DNA from: Euglena gracilis
Lineage: Eukaryota > Euglenida > Euglenophyceae > Euglenales
Assembly (NCBI GenBank): GCA_039621445.1
Contig: CP154954.1
Coordinates: 39,579,816 to 39,643,815, forward strand
DNA: 64,000 nucleotides
Direction of reading: 5' to 3'
Part shown: piece by piece, positions 50,630 through 61,510 of the stretch
How positions within the stretch are numbered: the stretch's first letter is position 1
Layout of the letters: each line of letters starts with the position of its first letter
Notes under the pieces: model-generated
Database searches by the model: none
The model's input: only the letters and a program-made list of their open reading frames with translations
Told to the model about the DNA's origin: nothing
Program-made: the position numbers and the translations under genes

Positions 50630-51191
50630 GGGCCAACACCTTTGCCTTAGCGGTTTGCCTTCCCATTCAGGCTTCAGCTATGTCCATCAAAACAGGCAGG
50701 GGGGAAGACTCAGAAATTGTGGCCACTGGTCCAAAAACATCCGAAAATTTCACCAAAAGCTCATACAACCTGGGGTGGTCTCTGAATTTCTCAAATTCTT
50801 TATCAAATTCTCCAATCAGGTTCTCAGTAAACAATTTGCTGCTTTTTCACTGAGCATTTGTTTGGGCCCACAAAGTCAAAATCTTTTCATGTTAATCTTG
50901 GGAAATGCTCTTTAGTTTATCCATCTTGATTGTTGCCTTGGGAGTCTTCACAGGTTTTGCAAACTGAACCTCTTCCACAGGCCTGGACAGCTGGAAAAAC
51001 TTCACATCCACATCTTTTCTCATTCCTTAAAAAGGCTCAGCTCACTTTCAACGTCCTTTGTCAATTCACCCAAAAAACTGCTGTTTTCATGCTCACTCAT
51101 TGGTTCACACACCCGAACATTGTCCAACCATTCTTTCACCTATTCCTCTGATTCTTTGGGGGGAACAGTCCACAAAGGAAACCTTGGAGTT

Positions 51192-51800
51192 TCAAAAACT
51201 TGCTGGTCTGCAGGTGGATTGGCATGCTTGGGTGCCTGCTGCTGGGTGGACATCAGGAACATCTGGGAAATCCACTTGCATTTCATCATCCACTGTGGGG
51301 TACTTCCTGGTCTCACGTCTCAGTTCATCCAAATTCCAATTTCTTGAAACTTTTCTGAGCCAACTGACAATTTTGTGGTCCAAAAGCTCAAAATGCACTT
51401 TGAATTGCACTGTCTCCACCACAGTCACAAGAGTGTTCCACAGAGGGGAGGGCACCTTTTGCACCTGCCACACCACAAACAAGGGAACCCCACTTGAAAT
51501 TTTAACCATGGCCACCGTTACCCTTTCAAGCAGGGGGGACCGGTACTGGTCCACCCAGTCTGGGTGCACCAAGACCGTTTTTGTTTCATCAGCGCACAAC
51601 CTGGTCACCACTGTGCTTAGTTTGCTGAAGGGTGGGTTTGCTCACAGAAACTTTGAAGCACCAAGGTCACACAACAATTATTCCCATGAATACCTGTAGG
51701 CTGAATTCCCTTTCGTCATGTACAAAGACTGTGTGTCGTTCAGGTGGTTTGCAAAAAGATCAATGCAAATTTGGCCCTCAGAAATCTTCAATTTTTCCAT
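51192..51800 (-). CDS. Element B NPPF methyltransferase-like domain
   Basis: Read on the minus strand from about 51800: EGQICIDLFANHLNDTQSLY, later a TGA stop and ANPPFSKLSTVVTRL (NPPF within 51624-51641), then KTVLVHPDWVDQY, continuing in ORF 51192-51611 to PLFVVWQVQKVPSPLW. D-x-F, ANPP(F/W)S and P-x-W occur in the same order and spacing as in the domain after RNase H in the DIRS element at 28.6-28.9 kb. NPP(F/W/Y) is the catalytic signature of N6-adenine methyltransferases. Position between protease and RT is unusual. Stops at the TGA and at an upstream TAA break it. Confidence 0.6.
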
Positions 51801-52027
51801 AGCTTTTGACTTCATTGGCCTGACCAAAGTGTAACTTTTTGTCTTGAAAATTTTGAAAATGCTTTTGATAGTGTGGTCCCCATCATGGCACTGAAGTAAA
51901 AACTCCTCATCTCTGATGATAATGCTGGGGGGGTCTGGTCAACCACCCTCCAAAAAACTCACTTTCTATGAATTCAGTCCCCAAAACTGCCTCAACGCAC
52001 AAGTATCCACCACAACAGCTGTCAAAT

Positions 52028-52243
52028 TCAAAACCTTAGACCCAAACTGCAAACACATGTCGACGTCCCCTCGGGAACAGTGTACTCCCCGTTGTCGATG
52101 TGCAGGGGTACCACTGCACTCCGCTGAAATTTATTCTCAGGAACACATTTCTTAGAAACTGCAGTAATGGTGGCCCCTGTGTCCAAAATGGCTTGAACAT
52201 CCTTTCCATAAACCTTCACTGGCAACAGATAATTTGGAGCCAC
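52028..52243 (-). CDS. Element B aspartic protease
   Basis: 71 codons: VKVYGKDVQAILDTGATITA with the D-T-G-A triad, then VVPLHIDNGEYTVPEGTSTC as flap strands. An intact core of a retropepsin-type protease. Confidence 0.85.
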   Translation of the reverse strand: MAPNYLLPVKVYGKDVQAILDTGATITAVSKKCVPENKFQRSAVVPLHIDNGEYTVPEGTSTCVCSLGLRF

Positions 52244-52276
52244 AATTTTCTGTCGATTTTGTCACAAAAAACGGCA

Positions 52277-52705
52277 TTATGAAGACAGATGGTGGTCAAG
52301 AGAAAAGATTGAGAAAAATAAGGCAGCAGCCCAGAAAAGGCAGGCAAATGGACCCCTTCGGTTCAACCCCAGGTAGTGCAAACCCAGGTTACCCCCTTGG
52401 GTGACAACCACAAAAAGAGAAAGGCTGATGCTTTGCATTTCCTCCAGATGGTGTGTAAAACTTCGTGGGGCTGGGGTGTCATCAACTTCTCTTTCACCCT
52501 TGCATTTGCCTTTTCCTTTGCCTTCTCCTTTTCCACCAAACGTTCTACCTTTTCTAGATTCTGGGACACTTTCACCACCTTCTTCTGATTGGTCAAAGGG
52601 GCTTTCAATCAGGGACCTGAGGTTTCCTTTTTTCAACAAATTCCTCTCCAACCAATCTTCGAAGCTGTTTTCCAAAATTGTTTTTCTCAAATCTGTGAAA
52701 ATCAC
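52277..52705 (-). CDS. Element B gag C-terminal region
   Basis: 142 codons. The first half is acidic and helical (SFEDWLERNLLKKGNLRSLI), then a Gly/Lys-rich basic stretch (GGKGEGKGKGKCKGE) typical of nucleocapsid. A zinc knuckle is not recognisable; the C-terminal 45 residues are probably out of frame. Confidence 0.6.
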   Translation of the reverse strand: MIFTDLRKTILENSFEDWLERNLLKKGNLRSLIESPFDQSEEGGESVPESRKGRTFGGKGEGKGKGKCKGEREVDDTPAPRSFTHHLEEMQSISLSLFVVVTQGGNLGLHYLGLNRRGPFACLFWAAALFFSIFSLDHHLSS

Positions 52706-52991
52706 AGAAAGATCATGTCTGCATACATTCTGGTGTGTAATTTCCTCAGCAAAAGCAGAAACTTTTCGTGTTCACTCGTGTCCTGGGGGCTCAACCTTGC
52801 CATCAAATTGTCCAACTCATTGAAAGTTTTCTTGATGTCTTGTGGTTACAGGGTTCTGTGAAAGTGCTGGCAATTTCTCAATGGCAGACCTGAAAGTCAT
52901 GCCATTTTCCAGTGTTGCAAACAATTTTAAAATTTACAACAGCACTTTTAAAAAATCCTCATTCTCATCAAACACTTTTCAACAAGTTCGT

Positions 52992-53207
52992 TCAACAACG
53001 TTCCAACAGGCAATCCTTTTTCTGGACACTTCCAAGTGTACCAGCACCAGTTAACCTCAACCATCTGCCAAAATCTTTCACAAACTCTGGCCAGTTTGCG
53101 CCATCAAACTCTGGCAATTTCACAGGGGGTAAACTTGAATTTTGGGTTGAACTTTGGCTGGGGTTTCTGGAGTTTGGTTCCACAACTTGCTTCAGAGATG
53201 TTTCCAC
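52992..53207 (-). CDS. Element B gag capsid N-terminal segment
   Basis: VKLPEFDGANWPEFVKDFGR then WLRLTG matches the L-P-x-F-D-G-x-x-W-x-E-F opening of Ty3-type gag. Frame lost near 53000; the continuation to the 52277-52705 frame has several stops. Confidence 0.75.
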   Translation of the reverse strand: METSLKQVVEPNSRNPSQSSTQNSSLPPVKLPEFDGANWPEFVKDFGRWLRLTGAGTLGSVQKKDCLLERC

Positions 53208-53539
53208 CTGGGTGAGGGGTTCACAGGGGTAAACACGGACTGACTGCTGCTGGCTGACTTGCTTTCCAATTCTTGCAACCTTCTTTACAAATCTTCAATT
53301 TGACGACTTTTCTGCAGATCACTTTCACAAAATCTCAACCACTGGCTCTGAAAACTGGGAGAAACAATTGCAAACCCAACAAGCCAAACAAAACTGAAGA
53401 AACCAGAACAGAAAACCAACCACCTGGTTCAGGACCAGGTCAGAAAGATGATGAAGATCTTGCCTACACCAGGATCTTGTTCTTGACCGCAAGGAGATCA
53501 GCAGCACCACAAGCTTCAACCAAGTGCTGAAGCCATTCC

Positions 53540-54140
53540 CTGTGCGTTAAACTCGTGTGTTTGCTGGGATTTCATTACAATTCAAGTGTAAGCATTTTCC
53601 TGGTTTGGTTTGTGATTGCCCAGCCACCATTTGTAGAGATTTGCTCTGTAGGGCACTTTGCTTTTTGGCCTTCCCCTTTTGATTTGCCCAGATTTCCCCT
53701 TAACAGGGGAGGCACCAAAGGGGTGGATGTAATTGCCCAGTTGGGGAAGGGTCAGGACACAAAGAAGGGGGGTACTCTGTTTTGCCCGCATGGGCACAGA
53801 AGTACGGCAGGGCACGTAACTGACCAGTGGATAAAGACATTTGGAGCTGAAGATTTTCCGCCTTGCCCAGATTTTTTCCCATAGTCCCGTTTTTTGGCTG
53901 CCCATTTCTGGGCACAAAAATCAGACTCCCCTTTTCGTGATTGCCCGAATTCCCTCCAGGTTACATTTTTTGTTGGCCCCCCCCCAGGGCCCAGGGATGA
54001 CTGCCTAGGGGGGGGGTGACAATTCGGGCACATCAGTGCGAGGTTAGAATTTCGAATTGGCAAATTTGACCTGCGAATGCCGATTGACATTCCAAGGAAT
54101 GTTCTGTAGGAAGGTGGTGTAGGATTCGCCAAGTCTGCAA
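53540..54140 (-). other. Non-coding region, candidate 5' LTR of element B
   Basis: Immediately upstream (minus-strand sense) of gag B. Contains several inverted GCCCAGAT/ATTTGGGC-type motifs and C/G runs. No second copy of it was found in the window, so LTR status is a guess from position alone. Confidence 0.25.
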
Positions 54141-54289
54141 TTCCTAATTCAAGATTGCAAAGCCATTGAAGAATGCCAATTGTTCTGTAGGGAGCAAAAT
54201 GCTTACACTGATTGCGTGGGTCACTGATTGAACCTCAAAGAAGTCCTGTCTTTGCTTGTGCTGTGCTGGAAGTTTTGAAAAGTTCAATG

Positions 54290-55410
54290 CCAGAAAAGTC
54301 AAAAGTGAGACACTGGGTACAGGCCAAGAGTGGGCACTCAAAAATTGCCAGTAGAAAAGCCCAAGTTAGCAATAGGATGCTGTCCAGCATTGCACATTAC
54401 AGGTTGGCCTGGGCCAGAAGATTTTCACCCAAGTGTCACATCAATGCCAAATCGAAACGGCAGAGGATTTCATAGGTTAACCCCCAACCCATGGCAATGC
54501 CAACAACTGGGCTGTCCAAGGCACCAAATGACCACCATCTTTCTCTCCAGAACGTGCCTCACGGCTCATCTGGGTGATCTACCGGAGCTCGATTCTGTTG
54601 TACGTGCCTCACGGCTCATCACCATCTCCACTTCAGTGACAACGACATGCTATCTTCACAGAAATCCGCAGCAATGTACAGTGCAAGTGCTGCCGTCAGC
54701 TGCAGCCAGTGGTCCGCCAATGACAATGTAATGTCACTCCACCAGATCGCAATCTCAGCGTCAATCCCCTTCGTGGCACAACAGGATCGTTTGAACTGGA
54801 CAAAGCTCATACCAGTTTGTGTGTGGTTGGGGCCTCGGCTCAGTGCGTTCGGACAGCCCTTGTCCAATGACGTTGATGTCGTGCTGTGTGATGGTGGTGT
54901 TCTGCGGCAGTAAATATCACGGTTTGATCGTTTTCTCCGTCTTCGTCTTCTGCGTGTTTCTGTCTCCTCTCCATGTTCTGCGAGGGGCTAACTGGCTCGT
55001 CTGTCCGCTGTGCTCTGAATGCCTGGGCAACTGCGCAGCAATTGTTCATGAAGGGGGGGGGTGGCGGACAGTCTTTTTACGATCAATCTCCTGTAATCTC
55101 TGAATTAGGCATTGCCAGAAAAAAGGTTCTCAGACCAAAATCTTAATATGGGATTTCTTTGCATAATTCTTTATTTTATTGGCCTATGGCAAACAGTGTA
55201 TCAGTTTGCTTGGACTTGATTGATCAAGGGCATTGGCAAAGATCTTCAATCTTTGTTCCCCTGCTGTGAGAAAGACTTTTGGAAACTCCAGTGATTCAGT
55301 GAGAAACTCCCAGTGGAAAAGCCCAATTCGTCATTAGGAGACTGTCCAGCATTGCACATTACAGGTTGGCCTGGGCAAGAAGTTTGTCACCCCAAGTGTC
55401 ATTGGACAAG
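54290..55410. repeat. Direct and inverted repeat blocks around the LINE remnant
   Basis: A block around CTGTCCAGCATTGCACATTA and CAGGTTGGCCTGGGC.AGAAG occurs at 54375-54445 and 55345-55405 in direct orientation. Sequence near 54832-54870 (CTCAG..CGTTCGGACAGCCC, TTGTCCAATGAC) is inverted relative to 55395-55440. CGTGCCTCACGGCTCATC is repeated at 54555 and 54602. These suggest rearranged copies of one non-LTR element. Confidence 0.6.
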
Positions 55411-56351
55411 GGCTGTCCCAACACACTGAGCCGAGGACCCATCCACACAAGCGGCGAACCCGGGAGACGGCCGTCATCCAAGTACCATCCCTGCCGTTCG
55501 ACGTTTGCAGACAGCTCTTCCAGGACATCTTGCAGTCCCCAGGCCAACAGAGCTGGGCCACACGGGTCTCCGTGTTGGGCGACTCTGGCCGAAGTGACCA
55601 TTTTCTTGCCACAAAACAGATGGGAATGTTGGCTGTAGCAAGTCTCGACCCATGACATCGCAGCAGGACGTCTCGGACGGACACTGTCTAATGCGGAACT
55701 GCGGAACTGTTGAACGCGTTGCTTAGGTCTATTTTTAAAAAGCCCCGTCGATCCTCATTCTTGCGGAAGAGGTCATCAGTCATCTGATGCACGCCAATTG
55801 CGGTGAGGCTACCCATACTCCGCTTTGCATAGGACTGAGGTCTTTGAGGGTCTGCGTGATGGCTTGGAGGTGCATGAATACCTTGGCTACAAGGCGTCCG
55901 AGGCACTCCTCGGCGGCGATTGGTCAGGTTCCCCCCGGGTGCATTCACACATGGCGGAGCAACCTTGTCACCTTTTTTTTGAACTGGACAGCGTGCCGAC
56001 GCTGGTCCACGTCCCCTGTGGTGCCGTTGTGCGAGTCACGTGCACCTACATCACCCTCCTCCGCAACTTAAATGCAAGTGCTGACTGGGGTCCCTGCATC
56101 ATCTTTAGGCATTTCAAACGGCAGAGCTTTGCCCACTAAAGCGCGGTGGGAAAGACCATAGGGCACAGGTTGGCCGCAAGGTCGCTGAGCGCGCCAGGTT
56201 GTACCTTCAACGGCCCGTCATTGAAAGTTGGGAGGAGATTGCGTTGCCTGGCGTACCGCCACCAGCCCTGAGAACTAGGTCCGCGGCTGCAAGGGAACAA
56301 GCTTCGGACACCGAGCGAGTGGAGAATTGTGTCAGCACTCTCGTGGGACAT
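55334..56351 (-). pseudogene. Non-LTR (LINE) reverse transcriptase remnant
   Basis: Minus-strand fragments in order: LAANLCPMVFPTAL and surrounding text (56140-56230); then GFLKIDLSNAFNSS (55700-55760), the first RT Asp motif as in non-LTR RTs; then a frame change to QHGDPCGPALLAWGLQDVLE and GWYLDDGRLPGS with YLDD at 55473-55484. The Q-G-D-P box and Y-L-D-D-G support a LINE-type RT. Several stops and shifts; endonuclease not seen. The 3' continuation to about 54600 is rearranged. Confidence 0.7.
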
Positions 56352-56397
56352 GGGGCAATCAGTATACGTCTGGTCTTCAATTCATGTTTCCAAAAAG

Positions 56398-57783
56398 CCT
56401 TCGCTTTCGCCTTGTCGCACCTATTTGGAAACTGAAAATCAGAGTAACAGTGAAAACTCTTTTCCTACTTCCCAAGAACAAAGCACGGAGCAATGCAGGA
56501 AGGACGGAGTAGATATCCAAGTCCGGTCCGGAGAAAAGGAAAGACAAAACAGAATAAAGAATACCACCTATGGAGAGAGAAGGGGCACCCATTAGGAAAT
56601 CCTAATAGGGTCTGCTTCCATCCTAACTTCCTCAACGGAAGTGAACAGAAGCATACGTCTGGTACATATGCCCTCCCAGGGCTATGCCCGATTTCCCCTT
56701 TGGACCAGGCAGTCTGGCCACAGGGATTTCAGACACAGACCTTGTCTGTGGGAGGTGCAACCTTGCCCATCCACTGGGGCCCTTTCTGTCGCACAGGGGA
56801 CTACTCAGGGAGGGGGCAGAAAGGAGGAAGACCCTAAATCCCAAACGCGCAAAATGGTTTCACCTACTTTGCTGGGGCTTATTGTTGTATAGTATATTAT
56901 AGCCCAATGGGGAAAGCGGGGCTGGCAGGTTTCCTTGCCACGCAAACCCTCCACCCAGGTTAGGTGTGGCCAAGGCACGTGGGGTTGGTTCGATGGGCAT
57001 TCCAGGAAAACCCGGGAGGGTGTGGAATGAGTGTGCCCCTAACAAGTCAAACCTGGGTACGTCTGATTCCCAATTCCCCTTCACCAAAAGCCTTCGCTTT
57101 CGCCTTGTCGCACCTACTTGGGGACTGAAAATCAGAGTAACAGTGAAAACCCTTTTCCCACTTCCCAAGAAGCAAAGCACGGAGCAATGTGGGGAGGACG
57201 GACTGGAAATCCAAGTCCGGTCCAAGGAAAAGGAGGGAAAAGGTATAAGAAGAATACCACCTGTAGAGAGAGAAGGGGCAACCATCAGGAGATCATAATA
57301 GGATCTGCTTCCATCCTAACTTCCTCAACGGAAGGGGACAGAAGCATACGCCTGGTACACATCTCCCTCCCAGGGCTATGCCCGATTTCCCTTTGGACCA
57401 GGCATTCTGGCCACAGGGATTTCGGACACAGACCTGGACTGTTGGAGGTGCACCCTGGCGCATACACAGGGGCCCTTTCCGTCGCACAGTGGTCCACTCA
57501 AAAGGGGCGGGGGGAAAGGGTGACCCAAAAGCCCAAAACGCGCAAAATGGTTTCATTTATTCTGCGGTGGCTTATGGGTGTATAGTATATTATAGCCCAC
57601 TGGGGAAAATAGGGCTGGCAGGTTTCCTTGCCAGGCAAACCCATCCACCCAGTTTGGGTGTGCCAAAGGCACTTGGGGTTGGGTCCATGGGCATTCCAGG
57701 AAAACCCATGGGGAGGGTGTGGAAGGAGGGGGCCGCTGACCAGTCAAATTTGGGCAGGGCGCATGGCCAGTCAAATCTGACCA
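56398..57783 (-). repeat. Two tandem 693-bp LTR-like units
   Basis: 56398-57090 and 57091-57783 are direct repeats of about 85-90% identity by eye, sharing CCTTCGCTTTCGCCTTGTCG, the AATCAGAGTAACAGTGAAAA block, TCCAAGTCCGGTCC and GCATTCCAGGAAAACCC. On the minus strand each has a TATA-like TATAATATACTATA (near 56890 and 57585). They lie just downstream of a minus-strand chromodomain ORF, where a 3' LTR would be. Two units back to back could result from LTR recombination. Confidence 0.7.
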
Positions 57784-57898
57784 CGCAACAGGAAAGTCCT
57801 ACTCTACAAAACCAACTGCCGGCGACTGCATTTGCCCCGGAGGGTATAAACGCGAAACATTCACATAAAGCACACACATTCTCCAAAACGAAATCGTT

Positions 57899-58225
57899 TC
57901 AGAAAGTGTTTATGTTTATGTCTATGTTATTGCGGTTGTTCCACAGCTTCCACTCCTGCTGGATATATCCAACAAAACTGGATGCTGGCTCCCAAGTGTC
58001 CTCCTCTGGCCCATACCCTTTCCAGCGAACTTTCCAGTAGTGCACACCCCTGTCGACCTTGTGGTCTATTGTCTTATCGACCACAAAGTCGTCCGTTTCA
58101 GGTAATCTGGAACGGGGTTTCCAATATAGGCAGGGGATGTTAACGCGAGAGGCCCACCCCGCGTCCGCCCCCCCGGGGGGGAACCCGGGACTGACCTCCG
58201 GCGGCGTAGGATCTTTATTTCCCAC
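57899..58225 (-). CDS. Element C chromodomain protein
   Basis: 108 codons. Residues 43-92 form an intact chromodomain: DDFVVDKTIDHKVDRGVHYW, then KVRWKGYGPEEDTWEPASSF. The aromatic cage-type positions (F/Y, W, Y/W) are all present. In chromoviruses this module ends the integrase. The preceding proline-rich part is not recognisable integrase core, so the rest of pol is missing or rearranged. The initiating Met is nominal. Confidence 0.85.
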   Translation of the reverse strand: MGNKDPTPPEVSPGFPPGGADAGWASRVNIPCLYWKPRSRLPETDDFVVDKTIDHKVDRGVHYWKVRWKGYGPEEDTWEPASSFVGYIQQEWKLWNNRNNIDININTF

Positions 58226-58229
58226 CTCA

Positions 58230-59470
58230 GTTTCAGGGGATCCAACCCAAACTGGAATCCCTTCAGGATCTTCTTGGGGTTCCCTTTGGGCAAAACCAGG
58301 GTGGGCTCAGGTCCCTGATTCCTACCCAACCCCATTGTCATGTCCAGGGGGGGGGGAGGAAAATCCCCGCCCTCTGGATTCCTTCCCGACCTCACACCCC
58401 CGACACTCCCGGATGAAACATTTCCAGACTGTTTCTGGATAATTTCAAGGTCTGTGTTGGAAAAACAAAACCCAAACAAACAGGCAAAACAACCTGACTT
58501 CGCAACCAACAAAACAAAGGAGTTGGAGGTTCACGAGTGACCGTTCAGCCAATGAATGTTACCACAGTTTCAACTTCTGACAATGTCTTTGATTGAATTC
58601 CTTGACTTCTTTCAATGATGTTTCATAGTCCAAGAATCTTGACAACTTGCATGTTTGAGAAACTTGGAAAACTGGGAAACCCACTGTGGAAAGTGGAACA
58701 TGAAAACAAATGTGCCGAACGCGGGCAACTCAATGAGAATATGCGCAATACCAATTCCCACCTCCCAATACTGCCCACTGCCCTTTTCACACTTATGCAT
58801 GTGCTGGCTGGGTTATTGGAAGGTTACTGATTAGGAATGACCACAGATTAGGATAGGAGCCTATGCCAAGGCACTCCCTACCTTTGGCGTCATTCCCTCC
58901 TCTCTTCCTGCGCCCTGTCCGCCAGGTCCCACACTCTGGAAAATGAATCTGGCCATTATTCCGTATGTGAGAACCCAACTTTCATCCTGGAAGAATAATT
59001 CAAAGTGGAAAGATATTTCTCCCCTGTCATTACAGATCACAGGCCAGTTTAACCAACCACAGGATCACACACTGGCTCGCACAAGCTTGCAAACAAACGG
59101 TCATTCACCTTTCGGGAGGCGCAGGGGCTATGTGCGGTCATAGCGACTCCTCGCACACACCCCCCCCTTTTCAGCGCTCAGACAGACCTTGAATCACCCC
59201 CCCGTGGGGATGCCCAGAGGCACATTTCTTCCGCCTCGGCAGGAGGCACCCAAGGACCTGCCCTTATCCTCACTCTTCACATTGTTCGCTGGCTGAGTGG
59301 ACTTACCACGGAAGCCTCACCTCCCCCCCCTTCAGCGGAGTGGGTGTTCTTCCCGCAGGTTTCCCGGACCCCCCAACAAAATACTCAAAAACTTCTAGAA
59401 ACTTCAAAAAAAAGTGGGGTCCCAAAAAAAAAAACAAATTGATTGCGAAGGAACCACTGGGAAAGTCATG
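58230..59470 (-). other. Region upstream of the chromodomain without recognisable pol
   Basis: Minus frame 58066-58512 is Pro/Arg/Gly-rich. 58612-58978 has short ORFs without motifs. I see no RT, RNase H or integrase core where element C would be expected to carry them. Confidence 0.4.
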
Positions 59471-59474
59471 GAGA

Positions 59475-61500
59475 TCACATTTTGGACTGAACATCTTGGA
59501 AGCTTCTTGAGGGAGGCTGGGACTTCGCAGAGGGCCCCTTTTTCACTTTACCGTTCAACGAATTGGGGGGGGAACTCTCTAAAGGAAGGGAAGGTTTCCT
59601 CACATAAGGGCTGAATGTCTGGTCACAGGGTGGGGTTTCACATGGTTTGTTGGGTTTGCTGGGTTTGCTTATTCCTTCACTCTTAGGGCTCTTGTTTCCA
59701 GATTGGGTACAGGTCTCTGGAAGGGTTTCACATTTGAAAAATGGGGTTTTTTCAAACTGCATTTGGTTTCTCCTCGCAAGGCCTCTGGGTTTGCCTGGTG
59801 GTTCGTGTTTTTAAGGTTACTGGTGAATTTTTCAGGGCTGGTCTTGTTTCAAGCTTTTTCCCCCCCCCCCCCTCCGGTTTCTCCCCCCACTCCCGGTAGG
59901 AGGCGGAGACCGGAAACCTGCCCCACTCCACCAAAAAAGAAACCTGATGTTGGCCCGCAGCACCGACACCTTCACCTGGACACTTCCTGGACGTCCCCCC
60001 CCCACTGCTGGGAGGGAAGGCTCCACTTGCAGGCGATCCCCCCGCTGGGAAAGCCTGGTCATCGGGGGCTGCCCCCCCCCCTGGGAGGCCTTGATGGACC
60101 TCAGAGAGGGCCCACATTCTCCACCGCCAGGAAGGCACCGTTCTCATCAAATTTCCACCCCCCTGGGAGGGCTCAACATGCCAACGACATCCCTCGCTGG
60201 GAAAGCCTGATTATTCGAGGACCCACCCCCTGGGAAGGTTTGCCGGGTGCCTCCGTTCACGTTCACCACACCATTCCGCTCACAGGGTGGGGCTTTCACA
60301 GGTGAACCCGAAACCTGCCGGTAGGGTTTTCACCCACAGCCCTGCTTCCCGCATGGTTCCCCCCCCATCGTCCTCCGGGGGTTCTGACTCCGTTGGCCAT
60401 TGGGTCAGGCAGGGGGTGCTCTCGGGACCCCCTCACCAAGAAGGTTCGCCGGATGCCTCCCTCCAGGGAGGCCATCACGTTCACCACACCATTCTGGTCA
60501 CAGGGTGGGGTTTTCACAGGTGAACCCGAAACCTGCCGTTAGGGTTTTCACCCACAGCCCTGCTTCCCGCATGGCCCCCCCCCCATCGTCCTCCGGGGGT
60601 TCTGATTCCGTTGGCCACTGGGTCGGGCAGGGGGTGCTCTCGGGACCCCCTCCCCCAGGAAGGTTTCTTTATTCCTTGCGTGCTTCGGTTCTGAATCCGA
60701 GTCTCCACCGAATTTGAGCACATCACAGATCCCAACTCCGGAAAAACTGTAAAACTGAAGGACTGGAGGGGTCGCACCCTTTTCACTCCGACCTGCTTCA
60801 GCAGGCGGGGTGGGGACTCCCTATTCACCAGCCCCAGTCTTGGCACCCTTTGAAGTCCGGCCCTCACCTTTTCTGCATCCTGAGCTCAGCAGGGTCCCCT
60901 CCTCCAGGGGAATAAGGACTTCATGTTTGAACCGAACTTCAAATCAAACTTTTACACGTCACCCAACACAAGATCCCCAAATGGGCACAACATACAATCC
61001 AACTCGGAAGAGCTGCAGAACCAACCACACAAGAATGCCCCATCGACAATCTTCGATGCCCACCCCAGGTCCATGGTTGCACGCCAACCTTGCTCCAGGA
61101 TGGGTGAACTCCCTCCCCAGAAGTTCACAACCACCAAATGCTGTTTCTCAAGCTGCACCACCTGGGGTTGTCAAGGTCACAGCCACCCCAGGCCCTTTCC
61201 TCGGTTGGTGTCCCCCCCCGGGAGGACTGACCACCGGAAGACCCCCCCCCACTAGGAGGACTCCCTGAAAACAGTTGCCTCCCCCCCAGAGGCCCCTTTC
61301 ATCGGTTGGTGTCCCCCCCCCGTGGGAGGACTCGCCAAAAAAACGGGTCTCCCTGCTGGAAAGACTTCATGTAAGCCAAGTGTCTCCCCCCTGGGGGACT
61401 CAACACAAGCTGGATGCTCCCCCCGCTGGGCGAGCTTTCTTCAACTTTCACAGATTCTTCACCGGGCATGGACAAAGCAAACAAAATGACGGACAACACC
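59475..61500 (-). other. Pro/Gly-rich repeat region of element C
   Basis: Minus frames 59475-59762 (Lys/Pro/Ser-rich), 59752-60150 (Gly-rich) and 61299-61499 repeat PPGG/SPSGG-type motifs from DNA blocks with C runs and GGGAGGACT or GGGAAGG. Looks like low-complexity gag or linker sequence; no known domain. Confidence 0.35.
60240..60660. repeat. 218-bp tandem repeat, about two copies
   Basis: The block from CACCACACCATTC through GGTGAACCCGAAACCTGCCG, GGGTTTTCACCCACAGCCCT and ATCGTCCTCCGGGGGTTCTG recurs 218 bp later with small changes next to C runs. A partial third start lies upstream at 60255. Confidence 0.85.
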
Positions 61501-61510
61501 TCTCAACTCC

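Larger units (their letters stand above)
47690..53230 (-). mobile_element. Ty3/gypsy chromovirus-like element B, minus strand
   Basis: Read on the minus strand: gag capsid (53207), protease (52243), methyltransferase-like domain (about 51800-51500), RT (50629-50057), RNase H (49983-49244), zinc-binding and core integrase (49048-48110), chromodomain (47812-47702). This is the standard Ty3 order plus one extra domain. Multiple frameshifts and a lost RT active-site Asp show that it is dead. LTRs were not identified, although 53540-54140 is a candidate region for the 5' LTR. Confidence 0.88.

Noticed and set aside
47690-53230. Alternative genetic code with TGA as Trp in element B
   Set aside because: TAA and TAG stops also break the elements, and intact ORFs end in TGA; decay by C-to-T change is simpler.
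53540-54140. Firm call of a 5' LTR for element B
   Set aside because: No matching second copy in the window; kept only as a positional guess.
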